Part shown: piece by piece, positions 34,708 through 43,620 of the stretch
Position numbering within the stretch: position 1 is the first letter of the stretch
Layout: each line of letters opens with the position of its first letter
Assembly: GCA_902786515.1 (NCBI GenBank)
Contig: CADADA010000005.1
Coordinates: 35,847-99,846 of the forward strand
From: an uncultured Lachnospiraceae bacterium
GTDB lineage: Bacteria; Bacillota; Clostridia; Lachnospirales; Lachnospiraceae
Length of the DNA stretch: 64,000 nucleotides
Direction: 5' to 3'
The notes under the pieces: model-generated
The model's input: only the letters and a program-made list of their open reading frames with translations
Databases searched by the model: none
What the model was told of the DNA's origin: nothing
Translations under genes and position numbers: made by a program

Positions 34708-36110
34708 AACAACTCTTCTTTCATAAGCATTAATACTCCAAAATATACTACCGCACCTGCCGCTATCTGGATAATAAGTACAATAATATTATTCCTGACC
34801 GGTACAAATGATATTGCAAAAGCGACTGCAAACATTACAATTCCGGCCACCAGATATTTCCGGCAAAACATAATACTTTCTTTGACGTTTATTTCTTTTC
34901 TGACACAATAAAAATGAACATACAATACTACAAACTCTGCCACAACGGTTGCAGTCACCGCTCCCATAACTCCAATATGCGGTATGAGTATCAGGTTCAT
35001 AATAAAATTAACTATAGCTCCTGCCACGACTGACATCGTGTAATCAAAATGTTTATTTGTCGGTATCTGATACTGTGCTCCAACCACATTACTCAGACCA
35101 ATAAATATAATAATCGGCGATATGCATACAAGAATTGTCGCCACCATATCATAGCCTTTTCCATAGAATACGGGTACAAATCTTTCTGAAACTGCGATTA
35201 ATCCGAGCATAAGCGGAAAGCCCAGCAGATAAGTATATTGAAAAGATTTATCCATATATTCCTTTAGAAGTTTCGTGTCATTCTTCGCATAAATGTTTGC
35301 CATTCTCGGAAGCATTACTGTTCCGAGAGCTGTAATAATGGTTATCAGTAATTTTACTATTTTCTGGGACTGGTCGTAATATCCGACCTGTGTCATCGCC
35401 TCAGCTTTAGCAAGTTTACCAATCATTGTTCTGTCAAGCACAGTGTATACCTGAATTGCTACCTGCGGAATGAATAATTCCACTGCCGGTCTTAAATGCC
35501 TTATCACCTTCATGGATGACGCCTTGATTTTCACCAGATATCCCGGAAGATAAAACCATAATGATACATTTCCCAAAATCAGCGACAGTGAATAGCATAA
35601 GACATACATTGGTAAGTCTTCCTGCTTTTTCACAAATACAAATATCATCGTCACACACATAAGTTTCACGAACGTATTTCTTACAACAGTCCGCTTAAAT
35701 TCTTCTATACCCTGAAAAAACCAGCTTATATCAAATGCATTGGCGATAATATCTATAATCTGTATCGTATATAACAGCCGGTATTTTCCATACATAACAC
35801 ATGCCACTAAATAAATTGCAAGTGCGATTATTATGGTAACCGCACGAAGGATGTTTATTTCCCAGAATACTCTCGTCCGTTTTTCTTCTTCATCCTGTAA
35901 ATATGCAATCTCTCTCTGGCCATACACGGATATACCAATTGTTCCCGCCAGAATAAAGTACATGACTATTGATTGTGTGTAACTGTATTTTCCAATCTGG
36001 GTCGCACCGAGCACCCTCGATACATACGGGGTCGTTATCAGCGGTGTAATCAAGGTCAGAATCTGATATGCCATATTGTATATATAATTCTTTGCCACCT
36101 TACTTTTCAT
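34674..36110 (-). CDS. wzx: Polysaccharide flippase (Wzx/RfbX, MATE-like fold)
   Basis: The product has 478 residues from the ATG at 36110 with AGAGG 9 bp upstream. About 14 membrane helices are seen, starting MKSKVAKNYIYNMAYQILTLITPLITTPYVSRVLGATQIG, which is the classic Wzx N terminus. Further on, QVAIQVYTVLDRTMIGKLA and MLPRMANIYAKND are also typical. It moves undecaprenyl-diphosphate-linked repeat units to the outer face. It overlaps both neighbours (11 bases with the glycosyltransferase upstream), which supports one operon with tight coupling. Confidence 0.9.
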   Translation of the reverse strand: MKSKVAKNYIYNMAYQILTLITPLITTPYVSRVLGATQIGKYSYTQSIVMYFILAGTIGISVYGQREIAYLQDEEEKRTRVFWEINILRAVTIIIALAIYLVACVMYGKYRLLYTIQIIDIIANAFDISWFFQGIEEFKRTVVRNTFVKLMCVTMIFVFVKKQEDLPMYVLCYSLSLILGNVSLWFYLPGYLVKIKASSMKVIRHLRPAVELFIPQVAIQVYTVLDRTMIGKLAKAEAMTQVGYYDQSQKIVKLLITIITALGTVMLPRMANIYAKNDTKLLKEYMDKSFQYTYLLGFPLMLGLIAVSERFVPVFYGKGYDMVATILVCISPIIIFIGLSNVVGAQYQIPTNKHFDYTMSVVAGAIVNFIMNLILIPHIGVMGAVTATVVAEFVVLYVHFYCVRKEINVKESIMFCRKYLVAGIVMFAVAFAISFVPVRNNIIVLIIQIAAGAVVYFGVLMLMKEELLCMIIRKVLKK

Positions 36111-37338
36111 CTTTTCCGAACCTCTCACAACAATCCTTCAAAAGGTCAATATATCTGACAGCTGATTTTTCCATGTCAAACTTTTTCCTTATAAATTCTT
36201 TAGCATTATTAGAAATCTTCTCAGCTTTCTCTCTGTTATTAATTAGCTCTTTTATAGCCTGTGCATACTCTTCCGGTGTTTCACAATGCATGTAATGTTC
36301 ACCATTTTCAGCATAAATTCCCTCAATACCAAGCTTATTTGTAAGTACCGGCATTCCGGAAGACATACCTTCCAAAACTTTTACTTTAATACCCGCGCCA
36401 AGCACAAGCGGTGCTGCCATACACAACGCTTCCTTGAAATATGGAGACACATCATCTACGAATCCCAGAATCTTTACGCGGTCACTTTCATAGCTCTTCA
36501 ATTCTTCCGACGGACCTCCGCCTATCACCTGAAATACTACATCCGTGTCTTTTAGAAGTGGCATCACATTTTCTATAAACCATACCGCACTAAGGTGATT
36601 TTCCTGTCTTTTCATGGCACCAAAAAATACTATATTTTTACTTCCTCCATTCCAATGCATATCCGTAAAATCCATATAATACGGAACAATAGGACGAATC
36701 TTTTCTTTCGGCACATTATGTTTAAGCAAAAGATTTGCATCTTTGTGATTATGCGGACATACATAATCACATACATCTATGGCTCCCAGTTCGTTTTTTA
36801 ACATTGTCTTATATCTTACTTTAGCAAGCCATTTACCATATCCGCCTTTTTCATACTCATATTTTCTTTTATATCCTAAAAAGGACACATCATGCTCTGA
36901 TGCAACCAGTTTTGCATCATGGAAAATCTTCTTAATATCAGGAGCCAGAAGTACAATAGCGGTCCATTCCAGTACGATTACATCCGGCTCGTATCCTTCT
37001 TTCTTCATTTTCCTTAGCTGCCCCATTATTTTTCTTTTATAATATTCAGGAAGCATACCCGCATATTTATTGTAAGGGTTATATCTGGAACTTAAGTTAA
37101 TAATCCCTCTGAGCATCCTTTTTCTTTTATCCTGTGAAATGCAAAAAATGTGATTTTCTATTCCGTAAGCATCACAATCAATCTTAGGCATATCTCCCGG
37201 TATTGCAAATGAAATCAGGAATGTCTCAAATTCAGAATCCTGACTTACTTTTTTCAAGTAATAATTATGAGTTTTTCCTCCTGCATGTCCCACTGTATCA
37301 AAAGGAACATCAAAGGATATAAACAATGCTTTTTTCAC
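36100..37338 (-). CDS. Family 4-like glycosyltransferase
   Basis: The product of 412 residues has a GT-B fold. The N-terminal acceptor domain starts KKALFISFDVPFDTVGHAGGKTHNYYLKK. The donor domain has NIVFFGAMKRQENHLSAVWFIENVMP, VFQVIGGGPSEEL, VKILGFVDDVSPYF and the nucleotide-contact segment APLVLGAGIKVKVLEGMSSGMPVLTNKLGIEGI, in which E of KVLEGM is the GPGTF-type Glu. Retaining transfer to a lipid-linked glycan is expected. It is placed right after the heptose genes, so a heptosyl- or mannosyltransferase is a reasonable guess only. Confidence 0.85.
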   Translation of the reverse strand: MKKALFISFDVPFDTVGHAGGKTHNYYLKKVSQDSEFETFLISFAIPGDMPKIDCDAYGIENHIFCISQDKRKRMLRGIINLSSRYNPYNKYAGMLPEYYKRKIMGQLRKMKKEGYEPDVIVLEWTAIVLLAPDIKKIFHDAKLVASEHDVSFLGYKRKYEYEKGGYGKWLAKVRYKTMLKNELGAIDVCDYVCPHNHKDANLLLKHNVPKEKIRPIVPYYMDFTDMHWNGGSKNIVFFGAMKRQENHLSAVWFIENVMPLLKDTDVVFQVIGGGPSEELKSYESDRVKILGFVDDVSPYFKEALCMAAPLVLGAGIKVKVLEGMSSGMPVLTNKLGIEGIYAENGEHYMHCETPEEYAQAIKELINNREKAEKISNNAKEFIRKKFDMEKSAVRYIDLLKDCCERFGKDEK

Positions 37339-37354
37339 TTAACCTTCTCCAATT

Positions 37355-37993
37355 CTATTCAAAAAATCTCTCTTCAAGTTCAAGACAGAGCGCATGATAC
37401 ACCGGCAGATGATATTCCTGAACCTTATACGGTGAAGAAGCCGGAACCCTGATTATCTCGTCACAGTAGTTTTTTAGTCTGCCTCCGCTTTCACCCGTAA
37501 GACCGATTACCTTCATATTCTTTGCTTTCGCTGCAATTGCAGCATATATTACATTTTTAGAATTTCCTGAAGTGGATATTCCCAAAAATACGTCTTCTTT
37601 CTTTCCGTATCCGTATACCTGCTGTGCAAATCCTACAGTTCCTTCCACGTCATTTAAATATGCCGTTGACAGTGCAGTGTGACCACACAGTGCAATCGCA
37701 GGAACCGCCTGTTGCAGACAATCTGCCAATACGGCACCTGCCTCTTCATCGATATTTTTTAACTCCAAAGCATACTCTTGCGGTACTTTTCTCGCTTTTA
37801 CAAATCCCTTCATCAATTCCCCTACGATATGTTCAGAATCAGCAGCGCTTCCACCATTACCCGCTATTAGTATCTTTCCCCCCTGCATATAGCAATCTGC
37901 CAGTACATCCGCCGCATTTTTAATACTCTCTGCGGCACCGCAAAGTGAGGGATATCTTTCTATTAATTGCTCAATATACGCATATTTTTCCAT
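37355..37993 (-). CDS. gmhA: Sedoheptulose-7-phosphate isomerase
   Basis: The product of 212 residues is a SIS-domain enzyme with the GmhA motif GNGGSAADSEHIVGELMKGF. The phosphate loop GISTSGNSKNV follows, and the end region has VQEYHLPVYHALCLELEE, where the His and Glu residues are those of the active site and zinc site in GmhA. It converts D-sedoheptulose 7-phosphate to D-glycero-D-manno-heptose 7-phosphate. A GGAGG site is upstream. The three following steps are encoded just upstream in the same operon (hddA, gmhB, hddC), which makes the assignment firm. Confidence 0.93.
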   Translation of the reverse strand: MEKYAYIEQLIERYPSLCGAAESIKNAADVLADCYMQGGKILIAGNGGSAADSEHIVGELMKGFVKARKVPQEYALELKNIDEEAGAVLADCLQQAVPAIALCGHTALSTAYLNDVEGTVGFAQQVYGYGKKEDVFLGISTSGNSKNVIYAAIAAKAKNMKVIGLTGESGGRLKNYCDEIIRVPASSPYKVQEYHLPVYHALCLELEERFFE

Positions 37994-38009
37994 TATTCAC
38001 ATCTTCCTC

Positions 38010-38576
38010 CTATAGCTCATCATCATATTTCAAAATAAAATTAACTGCATCTACAAGATTATTTTTATAATAATCGTATCTAACGCTTTTTTCTGCCATG
38101 ATTTCTCTGCCATAACCCGTTCCCACAAGTATGGTCCTCACTCCATAACGGTTTCCAGCTTCTATATCCGACTTGTTGTCTCCAATCATCCATGATTTTT
38201 CGATATCAACATCAAAAAAATGCTCTGCCTGCTTAAACATTCCTATGCCGGGTTTTCTGCACTCACAGGTTCGCAGATATTTGCCCGTGCCATGTACGGG
38301 ATGATGGGGACAGTAGAAAAAGCAATCGATATGCGCACCTGTTTTCTTTAACTCTTCCTGCATGAATCCGTGAAGTTTTTTCACATCTTCCTCGCTGTAA
38401 TATCCTCTCGCTACACCCGCCTGATTGGTTACAACCACAACCTTATAACCCGAATCATTCAATCTTCTGATGGCTTCTTCGGCCCCCTGTATGAATACTA
38501 AATCCTCAGTCCGGTAAAGATAATTTTTTTCTTCGTTAATGGTCCCGTCCCGGTCCATAAAAACTATTTTATCCAT
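38010..38576 (-). CDS. gmhB: D-glycero-D-manno-heptose 1,7-bisphosphate 7-phosphatase
   Basis: The product of 188 residues is a HAD-family enzyme. The nucleophile loop is MDRDGTINEE (Asp8 and Asp10), followed by VVVTNQAGVARGYYSEED. The zinc loop has CPHHP, then CECRKPGIGMF, and the acidic pair is WMIGDNKSDIEAG. The Cys/His pattern separates GmhB from histidinol phosphatase. It removes the 7-phosphate after HddA action and lies between hddA and gmhA, with an AAGGTGAG site directly before the ATG. Confidence 0.93.
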   Translation of the reverse strand: MDKIVFMDRDGTINEEKNYLYRTEDLVFIQGAEEAIRRLNDSGYKVVVVTNQAGVARGYYSEEDVKKLHGFMQEELKKTGAHIDCFFYCPHHPVHGTGKYLRTCECRKPGIGMFKQAEHFFDVDIEKSWMIGDNKSDIEAGNRYGVRTILVGTGYGREIMAEKSVRYDYYKNNLVDAVNFILKYDDEL

Positions 38577-38599
38577 GTCTCACCTTTTATGATCGCTTA

Positions 38600-39676
38600 T
38601 TATAATTCAAATGTAAATTTTCCATCAGGAATCGATACATCAATCTTGTCGTAATTCCATCGCAATTCATCCATCTTCCACGCCTGTGAACCTCTGAATT
38701 CAAAGTTCCAGTCTGCAAGCTGTCCGCCTGCTTTTTCCATCTCAGCCGCTACGATGTGTCTGATATTATATGGACAGTACATTAAAAGATATCCGCCTCC
38801 TCCGGCACCGAGCAGCTTGCCACCAAGCGCCCCTGCCTTAATGGCCGTATCATACAGCTCGTCTATCTGCGGATTAGTAATTTTATTACTCATTCTCTTT
38901 TTACTCTTCCATCCGTAATCCAATAATTTTCCAAAACTGTTGACATTTCCTTTTAACAATTCGTCCTTCATCGCATATGCAAGTGCCTTTACTTCAGACA
39001 TAGCCTTCAAGGCATCATCATTTTTTTCTTTGTAATTCTTAACCTGATCATCTATAATGTTGGCTGATACATGGATGTTTCCTGTATAGCAGAGTAAAAG
39101 ATTACTCTCCAGCTCATGTATAATGTCTTTTTTTATCCTCAAAGGATTCACTACAACCTGATTTTTTCCGTGAAATTCTATAAAGTTAAATCCGCCGAAT
39201 GCAGCCTCATACTGATCCTGATATCCTCCGGATATACCCAGGTCTAATCTTTCAACTTCATATGCAATATCTGCCAGCTCGTAATTATCCAGCTCTTCGC
39301 CCTTCCATCTTGCCAGCGCTTTAAGTATTGCAACCATTACCGTTGAAGAAGTGCCCAGTCCTGAACCCGGTGGTGCATCACACTGCAAATATACCTCGCA
39401 GCCTTTATTTATATCCATTCGTTTCAATGCAGCCTTTACCAAATCAAGACTTCCGTCATATACATAGTTTTCTTTTGTATGGTATTTTACCGTCATATCA
39501 AAATCCAGTGAATGTACAATAATATCATCATCCTGTCTTGGAACAATCGAGCATCTGGCATATTTATTAATAGTACTTCCGAGAACCGCTCCTCCCATTT
39601 CTTCACAAAACGGGGCTACATCGGTTCCTCCGCCTCCAAAGCTCACTCTGAGAGGCGCTCTTCCTCTGATAATCAT
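38600..39676 (-). CDS. hddA: D-glycero-alpha-D-manno-heptose 7-phosphate 1-kinase
   Basis: The product has 358 residues from the ATG at 39676 (AAAGGA about 9 bp upstream); in-frame codons before it lack a site. GHMP-kinase motifs are RAPLRVSFGGGGTDVAPF at the N terminus, the ATP loop DAPPGSGLGTSSTVMVAILKAL and the C-terminal GGKLLGAGGGGYLLMYCP. It phosphorylates C1 of the heptose 7-phosphate to the alpha-1,7-bisphosphate, committing the sugar to the GDP (not ADP) branch. It is flanked by gmhB and hddC. Confidence 0.92.
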   Translation of the reverse strand: MIIRGRAPLRVSFGGGGTDVAPFCEEMGGAVLGSTINKYARCSIVPRQDDDIIVHSLDFDMTVKYHTKENYVYDGSLDLVKAALKRMDINKGCEVYLQCDAPPGSGLGTSSTVMVAILKALARWKGEELDNYELADIAYEVERLDLGISGGYQDQYEAAFGGFNFIEFHGKNQVVVNPLRIKKDIIHELESNLLLCYTGNIHVSANIIDDQVKNYKEKNDDALKAMSEVKALAYAMKDELLKGNVNSFGKLLDYGWKSKKRMSNKITNPQIDELYDTAIKAGALGGKLLGAGGGGYLLMYCPYNIRHIVAAEMEKAGGQLADWNFEFRGSQAWKMDELRWNYDKIDVSIPDGKFTFEL

Positions 39677-39704
39677 ATTTACCATTCCTTTCCAACTGCT
39701 ACTT

Positions 39705-40403
39705 CTAATTTGAATCTTCAATATATTTCTGAAATCTAAAATAATCCTCAGGAATACCTATATCTATAAAATATCCGTCATTAACATATGCTGACAAACA
39801 ATAGCCTTTTGAAAGCCACATAGGAATCATTTCATTCTCAAGAGAACATTTTCCATCCGGTATTTCTTCAAGAAGACTTTTATTCATCAGATAGACGCCT
39901 CCGTTAATCAGACCCTCCCCTTCTTCATCTGATTTTTCATTAAATCCTGTAATTCTGCTTCCCTCTACCGTCACAATTCCATACCTTGTCCGGTCTTCAA
40001 CGCGTCTTAGAACAAGGCACATTTTTGCCCCGGAGTTTTTCTGAAGCGTTACAAGTGAATCATACTCTATCGAATAAAATGTATCAGCATTTAACACGTA
40101 AAAATATTCATCGTCTATATACTGCATGGCATTCTTTATCGCTCCCGCAGTTCCAAGCTGTTCTTCCTCATAGGAATACAAAACCCTGATTCCAAAATCT
40201 CCTCCGTCGCCAAAATATTCTTCTATCATGGAACCCTTATATCCCACTGCAAAAATCATATCCGTAACCCCGTTCTTCTTAAGCTGTTCAACAAGGTAAT
40301 ACAGAAATGGCTTTCCATCCACAAGTGCCATCGGCTTTGGTCTGTCACTTACCACACTTCTAAGTCTTGTTCCCAAGCCTCCCGCAAGTAATACTGCCTG
40401 CAT
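39705..40403 (-). CDS. hddC: D-glycero-alpha-D-manno-heptose 1-phosphate guanylyltransferase
   Basis: The product of 232 residues is a nucleotidyltransferase with the signature LAGGLGTRLRSVVSDRPKPMALVDGKPFL (Arg and Lys contacts). The metal Asp is in VLNADTFY, and GLINGGVYLMNKSLLEEIPDGKCSLENEMIP and GYFIDIGIPEDYFRFQ match HddC/ManC-type enzymes. It makes GDP-heptose, the final activated donor. The specificity is set by its neighbours hddA, gmhB and gmhA. It follows the polymerase gene by 12 bp. Confidence 0.9.
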   Translation of the reverse strand: MQAVLLAGGLGTRLRSVVSDRPKPMALVDGKPFLYYLVEQLKKNGVTDMIFAVGYKGSMIEEYFGDGGDFGIRVLYSYEEEQLGTAGAIKNAMQYIDDEYFYVLNADTFYSIEYDSLVTLQKNSGAKMCLVLRRVEDRTRYGIVTVEGSRITGFNEKSDEEGEGLINGGVYLMNKSLLEEIPDGKCSLENEMIPMWLSKGYCLSAYVNDGYFIDIGIPEDYFRFQKYIEDSN

Positions 40404-40415
40404 TGTTTCTCCTTT

Positions 40416-41702
40416 CTATAATGTGCTCTGCATAAGTTTATCATTATACTGATTTGATATAATCAAATAAAACATCACCAATAATTCAAAATCCTGAACG
40501 TACGGCAGTGTCAGATAACACAACCCCAGCATTATAATAACTGCAAATATACATAATACTTCTTTTTTCCGTGTTTTACGATATATCTTCAAATTGTCCA
40601 AAGCTGCTCTGACAAAAGCACTAAAGTACAAAACCGCACCTAAAATTCCTACCTCATACATTATCAGGAAATATGATGATTCCGTGAGATTAGGATATTT
40701 GTAAAAGAGCAGTGCTCTCGGACCGTTATGTCCGATTCCCGTTCCAAACGGATGCTTTATAACTTTTACAACTGATTCTTTCCATGATATCAGATGTCCC
40801 GTCATCGAAGAGTCCCTGCCGGTAAGAGTATTTGTCACCAGAGAGACAAGAGCACTTGTAATACCGGTACGTATAACGAAATAATCCGCAGCCATCACAA
40901 CCACCCCGGCACACAATATAACACCTGTCCACTTTAGGAGCTTTGACTTGTCCGTATTCTTTATATTTTTATAAAAATATATCCCTATGCCTGCAAGACA
41001 TGCTATCCATGATGTTCGCGAAAACGTCATAATCAGCGTTATTCCTGAAATCAGCAGTGTAATATTTTTATATCTTTCATTCAATCCCACAAGCGCAGAA
41101 ATAAACACCAGAACCACAATCAAAAAAGCCAGATACATGCCACATGTATTCGGGGCGGCAAATGTTCCCGTAACTCTCTGCATATAACCTCCGCCAAAAA
41201 CATAAAATTCATTTTTAAGTCTTAATCCGTGATTCACTCTCTGGGTTCCATAGCCCAGTTTCACAAGAAAGCCGTCCTTCAATATGTACGCCTGCAACTG
41301 CCCCCAGATACAAATCAGTATGGTGCTTCCCATAACCAGATTCAATGTCTTCTTTATATCATCCTTCGTGATATTCGTAGTCTTTATAACCGGAATCAGC
41401 AGCATTGGAACGAAATAAATCCTCGAAACATACAACGCCCTATATGGCGAACCGCTAAAACATACATACAAAATATTCAGTACAATAAATGCAACTGTTA
41501 ATTTTTCAAACAGTGTCAGTTTATACTGAATATCTCCTTTTACTATCTGAATCAAAGTTATGATTAACAACACTCCGATAAATACTTCTTTCCACAGTTT
41601 TATCACTTTTATATCTGATAATAATATCGATATTATCTGAAAGTGATAAGGCAGAAGCAAAACTAAAATCATAAGCATTTTTTTCTTTGTTCTGTCCAAC
41701 AT
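40416..41702 (-). CDS. O-antigen ligase/polymerase-like membrane protein
   Basis: The product of 428 residues has about 12 membrane helices and a large outer loop. It shows MTFSRTSWIACLAGIGIYFYKN and the loop HPFGTGIGHNGPRALLFYKYPNLTESSYFLIMYEVGILGAVLY. The Wzy_C/WaaL family is marked by the SRTSW motif and the Gly-rich G(T/I)G.G loop followed by (E/D)SSY. In a Wzx/Wzy pathway it would polymerise repeat units on the outer face. No second polymerase is seen in the cluster, which supports a Wzy role. A GGGAGTG site precedes the start. Confidence 0.85.
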   Translation of the reverse strand: MLDRTKKKMLMILVLLLPYHFQIISILLSDIKVIKLWKEVFIGVLLIITLIQIVKGDIQYKLTLFEKLTVAFIVLNILYVCFSGSPYRALYVSRIYFVPMLLIPVIKTTNITKDDIKKTLNLVMGSTILICIWGQLQAYILKDGFLVKLGYGTQRVNHGLRLKNEFYVFGGGYMQRVTGTFAAPNTCGMYLAFLIVVLVFISALVGLNERYKNITLLISGITLIMTFSRTSWIACLAGIGIYFYKNIKNTDKSKLLKWTGVILCAGVVVMAADYFVIRTGITSALVSLVTNTLTGRDSSMTGHLISWKESVVKVIKHPFGTGIGHNGPRALLFYKYPNLTESSYFLIMYEVGILGAVLYFSAFVRAALDNLKIYRKTRKKEVLCIFAVIIMLGLCYLTLPYVQDFELLVMFYLIISNQYNDKLMQSTL

Positions 41703-41718
41703 AATAAATTCACTCCCT

Positions 41719-42588
41719 TTATTTGATAATGCAACCCCTCCATAAGAGTCTGTACAATAAGTTTACCGCAAGAATGTCTATATTCCTAACGGATTGTAAC
41801 AAAAATAATTTTTTATTCTTCCTGTCTGTTTTCTTATATTCTATCCTGCGCCTGATAAAACGTATGGTATCTTTACTGTAATTTTCACATTTTTCAAGAA
41901 GATTCAGCATTTCTTCTGTCGATTTACTCATTTTCTCATCATCAGCCGAAATATTTACCCCCGTATCCCTGTGCAGATATACGCAATTATAATTACATAC
42001 CATTTTCATGCCCCGGTTAAACATGAGTAACCATAGCAGGTAATCGTCTGTCCCGTTATTCTTAATGGTATTTTCTATCCAGTATTCAGGTATGGACGTC
42101 TTTTTTATAAGGCACTGTCCCGGAGATACAATAAAATCGCGCACCCATCTGTATATCCATTCCCCGGTGGCAAATTTCTGCGAAAAGTCGTTTGCAAATA
42201 TTTTCTCTCTTTTTCCGTTTATTTCAAAAAAACCGTTTCCGAGAACAACATCAGCATCTGACTCGCGAATTGTTGCCAACTGTGAATGAAGACAGGATTT
42301 CGATATAAAATCATCCTGGTCGAGAAACAGTATATATCTGCCTCTGCTCTCTCTTAGTCCGTGAACTCTTGAAGCATGGATTCCGCTATTCCTCTCGTTA
42401 TTCACAATCCTTACTTCATATCCGTATATGATACTCTTATCATATTCGATGTCTACTGAAGGACTGTCGTTTACAAGGATAACCTCCACTGAACCGGCAC
42501 AGAAAGCGACGGCTGTGTTCATCATTTTCATATAATGATTCAAATATTTGTTACCGTGATACACGGGAGTAATTACAGATATATCCAT
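41719..42588 (-). CDS. Family 2 glycosyltransferase
   Basis: The product has 289 residues; the ATG at 42588 is the second of two adjacent ATGs. The GT-A domain shows ISVITPVYHGNKYLNHY, VEVILVNDSPS, RNSGIHASRVHGLRESRGRYILFLDQDDFISK (the DQDD metal-site motif) and VSPGQCLIKK...NNGTDDYLLWLLMF. An inverting transfer to a polyprenyl-linked oligosaccharide is expected; donor and linkage cannot be read. The last ~70 residues are Arg/Lys-rich and may lie on the membrane. It is one of two tandem GT2 genes. Confidence 0.85.
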   Translation of the reverse strand: MDISVITPVYHGNKYLNHYMKMMNTAVAFCAGSVEVILVNDSPSVDIEYDKSIIYGYEVRIVNNERNSGIHASRVHGLRESRGRYILFLDQDDFISKSCLHSQLATIRESDADVVLGNGFFEINGKREKIFANDFSQKFATGEWIYRWVRDFIVSPGQCLIKKTSIPEYWIENTIKNNGTDDYLLWLLMFNRGMKMVCNYNCVYLHRDTGVNISADDEKMSKSTEEMLNLLEKCENYSKDTIRFIRRRIEYKKTDRKNKKLFLLQSVRNIDILAVNLLYRLLWRGCIIK

Positions 42589-42609
42589 CAAAAATCCTTA
42601 CCTTTCTTT

Positions 42610-43620
42610 TTAACTGCTCTTCCCATCCATATACTTTTTAACCAGCATAATAGCGCTAATTCCATGATAAAAACCATACTTTGCGAATATCAGTGCCATC
42701 TTTCTTGTGAGTGGAAGCTCAAGCTTCTCTGCCATACTGATAGCTTTCGAATATGGCTTTTTCTCTGACAGTCTCTTTAAACAGCGTATTTTTTCATGGT
42801 AAGTCATCCTGTTTCCCTTTGCAAATATGTAATTCATATTTAACACAAGATAAGCAATCCCTGCAAATGAATAATACGCCTTTATCAACTGTGTCTTATT
42901 ATTAACAGATTTTCTGATATCCCTTGCCATGGCAGTAAAGGTATAATCATATCTGGCAGGCATATCTTCCTTAAATGCTCTTACTGCTGAATCACTCGTC
43001 TGTCTGTAATGGTAAAATGTCTGATTGACATATACTGCTGATTCCATCTTTTCAAAAACCCTGAAATTAAATTCCACATCCTCACCATTGGTAAGTTTTG
43101 TATCAAATCTTATATTTTTAAGCAGCTCTGCCCTGTATAGTTTCATCCAGCACATTCCCATCAGTCTCATGTCAAACGGATTAAACTCCATTTTCCAACT
43201 GTCATAGGTCAGTTTATTCTCCAGATATATCGGTGCCTCAACTGATTTTTCTTCAAATTCTTTCACATGTCTCCACATTACGACATCTGATTTATATTCC
43301 TGTGCAATACCATACAAATATCCCAGACAATCTTCGTCAATCCAATCATCACTGTCAACAAACATTATATACTCACCCTTTGCCTCATCAAGTCCGAGAT
43401 TTCTTGCCGATGAAACACCGCCGTTCTTTTTTCGCAGTAATTTCACTCTTTCGTCCATTGATGCTATCTTATCGATATATTTTATATTTAATCCATCAGA
43501 ACCATCATCAATCAGCAAAATTTCTAAACTTTCCAAATCCTGTTTTATAAGGCTTGATACACACTTTTCTAATTTTTTTCTTTCAGTGTTGTATACAGGT
43601 ACGATTATGGAAATATTCAT
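42610..43620 (-). CDS. Family 2 glycosyltransferase (EpsJ/CpsJ-like)
   Basis: The product of 336 residues begins MNISIIVPVYNTERKKLEKCVSSLIKQ and holds LLIDDGSDG, NGGVSSARNLGLDEAKGEYIMFVDSDDWIDEDCL (VDSDDW metal motif) and TNGEDVEFNFRVF (ED acid pair). The C-terminal half has amphipathic helices and a basic end, common in capsule GT2 enzymes. Its ATG overlaps the stop of the upstream DUF1972 transferase by four bases (ATGA), so the two are co-translated. Confidence 0.88.
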   Translation of the reverse strand: MNISIIVPVYNTERKKLEKCVSSLIKQDLESLEILLIDDGSDGLNIKYIDKIASMDERVKLLRKKNGGVSSARNLGLDEAKGEYIMFVDSDDWIDEDCLGYLYGIAQEYKSDVVMWRHVKEFEEKSVEAPIYLENKLTYDSWKMEFNPFDMRLMGMCWMKLYRAELLKNIRFDTKLTNGEDVEFNFRVFEKMESAVYVNQTFYHYRQTSDSAVRAFKEDMPARYDYTFTAMARDIRKSVNNKTQLIKAYYSFAGIAYLVLNMNYIFAKGNRMTYHEKIRCLKRLSEKKPYSKAISMAEKLELPLTRKMALIFAKYGFYHGISAIMLVKKYMDGKSS

